Assembly: GCF_009870125.1 (NCBI RefSeq)
Contig: NC_046683.1
Location: 42,113,869 to 42,177,868 of the forward strand
Origin: Drosophila pseudoobscura
Lineage: Eukaryota > Arthropoda > Insecta > Diptera > Drosophilidae
Length of the DNA: 64,000 bases
Reading direction: 5' to 3'
In this document: positions 62,296-64,000 of the stretch, one piece after another
Numbering within the stretch: the first letter of the stretch is position 1
Layout: each line of letters begins with the position of its first letter
Translations under genes and position numbers: made by a program
The notes under the pieces: model-generated
Seen by the model: the letters and a program-made list of their open reading frames with translations, nothing else
Databases searched by the model: none
What the model was told of the DNA's origin: nothing

Positions 62296-63693
62296 TATTA
62301 AAGATGATTAAAAATGTAAACTAATGTTGCGTTGGGGACTTGTTGTTCATCCATAATGACAGACAAATTTCGAAAATTTCGTTACCATTTGGAACTATTT
62401 CACGTTATCGTTTGTCAATCTGTTGTGTCTAATGTCAATCGAAATGCAGCAGCAGCCTGGAACTGGAATTAATTTCAATTGCTTCTCCGAATCACAAATA
62501 TGTCAGCGCACTTACACATACACAAGTCTTGCACTCATGTAGTAAAATAAGAAATATCCTTGATATATGTAAGTACGAGAGTACACTAGAAGCAAACGAT
62601 AGGTTCTGAATTCAATTCGAATACAAACTAATTTATAGTAACTATTTAATGTATTCAATACACATTACTTAGTTAATTAATCAATTTGTATTCAAATTTA
62701 CATCAGAACTTGTTCTCACTTTATGCGCACTATGAAAGGAAATTTACGAGTATTTCCAACAACGAAAAATTTATATTTAACTTTGAATTTTATTCACTTT
62801 TACCGAAATTTTTTTCCAAAAACGATTTTTCTTTATTTTTCACAAATTTTGAATTTTTTTTTTCCCGAACAAAAGCAGATGTTTTCTCTGCTACAAGCAA
62901 GTGTTAACTGAATAAGTTCGGAATAAATTCCAGGGTCTAGGACAGAGCTGAAGTCGAACCGAATTCAAGGCCTGCTGGTTTCTGTCAAATGGTTTTCAAA
63001 CAGAGGTCGATCCGACTCTCATAGAACCATACTTCATTAATTAGAGCCCATGTGAGTGAAAACGATGTCTAGATGCTCGTAATATTGCTCTTTTGAAGTT
63101 GCACCCATGGCAATTCCTACAAAGCATGCTCAAGAAAGGATAAGTCTACTGACTCCTGAAACCATTGACTCCTCTCGACTTGTTTTTGGGCATTGGCTCT
63201 TACTCTTACGATATATTGCCCCATCGCTTCATCGTCCATCGCTTCAGAGTGCCACCCCGCTTGGCCGCTGGATTACAGCTGGGAAATCCTTTCTGCTGCT
63301 CCTTCTTTTCTCCTGGCGCAAATCCTTCAACTACATTTGACCGCAGCCACGCACATTTACGTAAGCTGATTACGTGACTCTCTCCTGCTCCTGCTCCTCC
63401 TGCTACTTCTGCTGATCCTGCTTCTGCTTCTACTCTCAGTCCAGTGACCATTAGCCGTGTCCGGGGCTTAAAAACTCCGCTAGTATCAGGACAAGGACAG
63501 GGAGGGGTCGAGTGCCAGAGGTAGAAATAGAGATAGAGATGTGAGAAGGCGCCAGATCCCTCATTAGTGAAATGTATAAATACATTTGGAATTATACATT
63601 CATGCATTCCATTTGGAATATGGCTACACCCAACCATGTCCAGGGTCGCTTATAATTTCCAGCACACCCGCACTCGCATTTCGATTCGAAATA

Positions 63694-63742
63694 TACCCGT
63701 ACCCGTACGCGTACCCGTACCCGTATTCGTACTCGTACTCGC
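63694..63742 (+). repeat. CCCGTA hexamer run grading into TACTCG
   Basis: Units of ACCCGT/ACGCGT/ATTCGT/ACTCGT with a 6-base period. It includes one TACTCGTA 8-mer at 63730 and reads as Pro-Val or Arg-Thr in different frames. Confidence 0.9.
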
Positions 63743-64000
63743 TCCTTCTCTAGCTCTGGCTCTGACTGAATGGTAGGTTCTAGGCTAGAGCCCAGCTCTC
63801 AAACAGTGGCACCGAGTGCGCATACTGATGCTGTCTATGAGGATGATGTGAATGCGAATGTGAATGATGATGATGGTAGTCTGTAATTGAAATGCAGAAA
63901 ATGGAGAGCATCCCAAGCAGCCTCGACCTGCTACCCGGCTAAGGTGAGTGCTAGAACAGGGGCGGGGGATTGAGCTAGTGCTCCTTCTCCTGCTCCAGCT

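Larger units (their letters stand above)
61640..64000. other. Intergenic spacer, no gene seen
   Basis: AT-rich DNA followed by a CT-rich block (63380-63440) and a CCCGTA hexamer array. A plus frame at 61846-62043 contains YEAPVPHRTVFISFLLEGRG and ends at TGA, with no family recognised. A degenerate direct repeat lies at 62049/62251. Frames at 62686-62911 are AT-driven low complexity. Confidence 0.45.

Noticed and set aside
1..64000. tRNA, rRNA and CRISPR-type arrays
   Set aside because: No cloverleaf B-box pattern, rRNA-like block, or spaced identical repeats were seen; the tandem repeats present are microsatellites.

Overview
The window is eukaryotic, gene-poor, intron-bearing fly DNA. The evidence is short introns (59-71 nt) with consensus splice sites, a divergent insect ionotropic receptor, DINE-1-type interspersed repeats, and two protein kinases that match Drosophila families (JIL-1 and CK1-alpha-like). 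The very high load of GC-containing hexanucleotide microsatellites and (CA)n/(GA)n tracts suggests the obscura group (D. pseudoobscura and relatives). That species guess is inference, not something a motif proves.

Layout. 1-245 is a DINE-1-like repeat end. About 2.05-2.54 kb (minus strand) is a coding-like but broken stretch of unknown identity. 3.66-3.84 kb is a GGTATA hexamer array. 6.2-7.24 kb holds an intronless casein kinase 1 paralogue (345 aa). 8.8-10.9 kb (minus strand) holds a three-exon ionotropic receptor gene (640 aa). From 10.9 to about 52 kb there is no gene I can support. That stretch holds AT-rich spacer, many simple repeats, small DINE-1 relics, candidate insulator-protein motifs and one broken coding remnant at 21.4-21.9 kb. 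52.1-53.0 kb (minus strand) is a frameshifted relic resembling the WD40 nucleoporin Aladin. 54.2-54.8 kb is a DINE-1-like element with 19-nt inverted ends and a GACG/GACA microsatellite. 56.2-58.7 kb holds a two-exon tandem-kinase gene clearly related to the chromosomal histone-H3 kinase JIL-1 but ending directly after the second kinase domain. 58.7-64 kb is intergenic, with a G-rich minisatellite and a fragment of a non-LTR retrotransposon reverse transcriptase.

The genes do not form a pathway or operon. The most notable item is the short JIL-1-like gene. It keeps the catalytic residues of the first kinase domain, has a putative SUMO-interacting motif in its short N-terminus, and lacks the C-terminal region that known JIL-1 uses for chromosome binding. 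A compact, one-intron JIL-1 paralogue and an intronless CK1 paralogue in the same sparse region fit the common Drosophila pattern of germline-biased kinase duplicates, but expression cannot be read from the sequence.

Limits: everything was read by eye. Identities of the broken remnants, the species, the chromosome arm and all regulatory-motif calls need alignment to settle.
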